NCBI RefSeq assembly: GCF_900104695.1
Contig: NZ_FNSW01000001.1
Location: 3,962,001-4,026,000 of the forward strand
Reading direction: 5' to 3'
Length of the DNA: 64,000 bases
Source of the DNA: Paenibacillus sp. GP183
GTDB lineage: Bacteria > Bacillota > Bacilli > Paenibacillales > NBRC-103111
The translations under genes were made by a program, and so were the position numbers. This document shows, one piece after another, positions 62,757 to 64,000 of this stretch. The notes beneath the pieces were generated by a model. The model was not told the DNA's origin, searched no databases, and saw nothing but the letters and a program-made list of their open reading frames with translations. Numbering within the stretch: position 1 is the first letter of the stretch; each line of letters starts with the position of its first letter.

Positions 62757-63434
62757 ATGGATAAAAATCCGGATCATAAAACAAATGAGTCCGAATTTGA
62801 GATGGTCAAGCAGTCTATTCAAAGAATTCCTCGTTGGTCTTATCTGCTTGCCATCTTATTAATTGGCATTCTGTTCAGCATATTATCGGAGAATGTCACT
62901 ATAGGTCCGAGCTGGATGGTTCCGTTGATAGCGTTTATTTTACTCATCCCCTTGGGTCTGGCGGTCATTAGGCGCCATCATAAATGGACGCGAATTATTG
63001 CTTTTTCCATTACAGGCTTGGTTACACTTGGATTAGTGAGCAGCGTAATATTCCTGGTATTGAATCTGTTTTCACATATGGTTTCAGCATCAATTCTGTT
63101 TCGAAATGCGTTCATACTATGGGCGGCCAATGTATTGGTTTTCAGCATGTGGTATTGGGAAATTGACCAAGGAGGGCCAGCAGCTCGTCATGTAAATAAA
63201 TTGGAACCCGTGGACTTTCTCTTCCCTCAGTTAATTTCAGATGCAAAGCTTTGGGGGGACTGGAAGCCAGGTTATTTGGATTATTTATTCTTGGCCTATA
63301 ACACAAGCACAGCATTCAGCCCTACGGACACTATGGTGATGTCAAGGCGGGCAAAACTTCTTATGATGACCCAAGGCTCCATTTCACTCGTTATTGTAGC
63401 TGTATTGGCCGCGCGTGCCATTAATATTGCCTGA
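62757..63434 (+). CDS. DUF1345-like membrane protein
   Basis: 225 residues with about five membrane helices (SYLLAILLIGILFSIL, WMVPLIAFILLIPLGLAVI, IIAFSITGLVTLGLVSSVIF, FILWAANVLVFSMWYWEID, SISLVIVAVLAARAI). The conserved block DYLFLAYNTSTAFSPTDTMVMS before the last helix resembles the channel-like signature of DUF1345/ion-channel-related proteins. Function unproven. It ends ten bases before the convergent ytaF. Confidence 0.75.
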   Translation: MDKNPDHKTNESEFEMVKQSIQRIPRWSYLLAILLIGILFSILSENVTIGPSWMVPLIAFILLIPLGLAVIRRHHKWTRIIAFSITGLVTLGLVSSVIFLVLNLFSHMVSASILFRNAFILWAANVLVFSMWYWEIDQGGPAARHVNKLEPVDFLFPQLISDAKLWGDWKPGYLDYLFLAYNTSTAFSPTDTMVMSRRAKLLMMTQGSISLVIVAVLAARAINIA

Positions 63435-63444
63435 AAATAATTCC

Positions 63445-64000
63445 CTACATCAATGATTTTATAGCAATCAACAATAGAATAACTCCGCTAAGTACTGTAC
63501 TAAATTGACCCATCGATAAGGAACCGATACGTACGGTTGAAACCTTTCGGCCTAAAGCAACCCCCCACCAAATGGCAAGGAAGCTAAATATGGCTGCGGA
63601 CGTAGATATAGCAAATGGGGAAAGTCCAATTAATCCAGCTCCTAACCCATTTGTAAGAGCATTCATTGAAACAGCAATACCAAGTGCAATGGCTTCAAAA
63701 GATCCAATATGACCTGAATTATCGATATCGGCCTTTTCAGGGGTAGTCAAATATTCAGTTATATTAGAGTGTGATTGTGATTTAGGTTTGTTGAAATCGT
63801 CTGGAATTGGTACTCTTTTCTTTGGAAGAGTAAGTAAGATAATCCTAAAGCCTATAACAAGGAGAAAGATGGCTCCGATCAAAGTAGATAATACTCCAGG
63901 CATAATTTTTGTAAGATATTGCCCGAATAGGATTCCCGTTTCGCTGAAAATAAACGCAATCAAGGAAATAATGAGGTTAGAGAGAAGACCTACACGAATA
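63445..64000 (-). CDS. ytaF: Sporulation membrane protein YtaF-like, partial
   Basis: The minus-strand frame runs from beyond the right edge to 63445; about 184 residues are visible. Membrane helices LLSNLIISLIAFIFSETGI, MPGVLSTLIGAIFLLVIGFRI, FEAIALGIAVSMNALTNGLGAGL and TVLSGVILLLIAIKSL, with a hydrophilic loop in the middle (PDDFNKPKSQSHSN), match YtaF, a MntP-like sporulation protein. The first ~30 residues, with the first helix, lie outside the window. Confidence 0.8.
   Translation of the reverse strand, partial: IRVGLLSNLIISLIAFIFSETGILFGQYLTKIMPGVLSTLIGAIFLLVIGFRIILLTLPKKRVPIPDDFNKPKSQSHSNITEYLTTPEKADIDNSGHIGSFEAIALGIAVSMNALTNGLGAGLIGLSPFAISTSAAIFSFLAIWWGVALGRKVSTVRIGSLSMGQFSTVLSGVILLLIAIKSLM

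Overview
The window looks like chromosomal DNA from an endospore-forming, Paenibacillus-type Firmicute. The evidence is protein-family content (Bacillus-like thiO-S-G-F-D-E operon, fused SecDF, alanine dehydrogenase with a PucR/AdeR-type activator, a YtaF-like sporulation membrane protein), strong AAGGAGG-type ribosome binding sites, frequent TTG/GTG starts, and Rho-independent terminators. No rRNA, intact tRNA, intact insertion sequence or CRISPR array was found.

Region 1 (1-8855): the end of a thiamine thiazole/pyrophosphate operon (thiO partial, thiS, thiG, thiF, thiD, thiE). It continues, with tiny gaps or overlaps, into an NCS2 nucleobase-type permease, a LuxE-like acyl-protein synthetase, a LuxC-like acyl-CoA reductase and a short-chain dehydrogenase. 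The start and any TPP riboswitch lie left of the window.

Region 2 (about 8.9-22 kb): an accessory patchwork. It holds a truncated azoreductase fragment, secDF preceded by a small membrane/secretory leader ORF whose stop codon lies in a hairpin that pairs with the secDF Shine-Dalgarno (an arrest-peptide-like arrangement), an ArsR-ABC module, a MarR-hydrolase cassette between direct repeats, a signal-peptidase-like lipoprotein without its catalytic residues, a broken YolD gene, an orphan MerR-type promoter and a TetR regulator. Several short repeat families are scattered through it.

Region 3 (22-34 kb): a coherent D-alanyl peptide / D-amino-acid salvage locus: VanX-like D-Ala-D-Ala dipeptidase, five-gene dipeptide ABC importer, XRE-cupin regulator, D-serine dehydratase, alanine racemase, AdeR-like activator and alanine dehydrogenase. 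The inferred flow is D-Ala-D-Ala to D-Ala to L-Ala to pyruvate, and D-Ser to pyruvate.

Region 4 (34-45 kb): a segment bounded by two identical 36-bp repeats that each carry a terminator. It holds an epimerase, a group II intron reverse-transcriptase remnant, and a muropeptide/MurNAc salvage operon (MurR-like RpiR regulator, AmiE-like serine hydrolase, sugar ABC importer, BadF/MurK-like kinase, murQ), then an aldo/keto reductase. Here an ABC importer takes the place of the usual MurP phosphotransferase.

Region 5 (45-64 kb): a UPF0158/unknown/SWIM/TPR-SEC-C cluster, degenerate fragments, an 807-residue primase-helicase of the TOTE type, an HD-GYP/CheY pair, gamma-glutamyltransferase, ketopantoate reductase, a lipoprotein, a MerR regulator facing a truncated SDR that has been fused by deletion to a frameshifted HEAT-repeat/cyclic-nucleotide-binding gene, and a few membrane or secreted proteins, ending in a partial ytaF.
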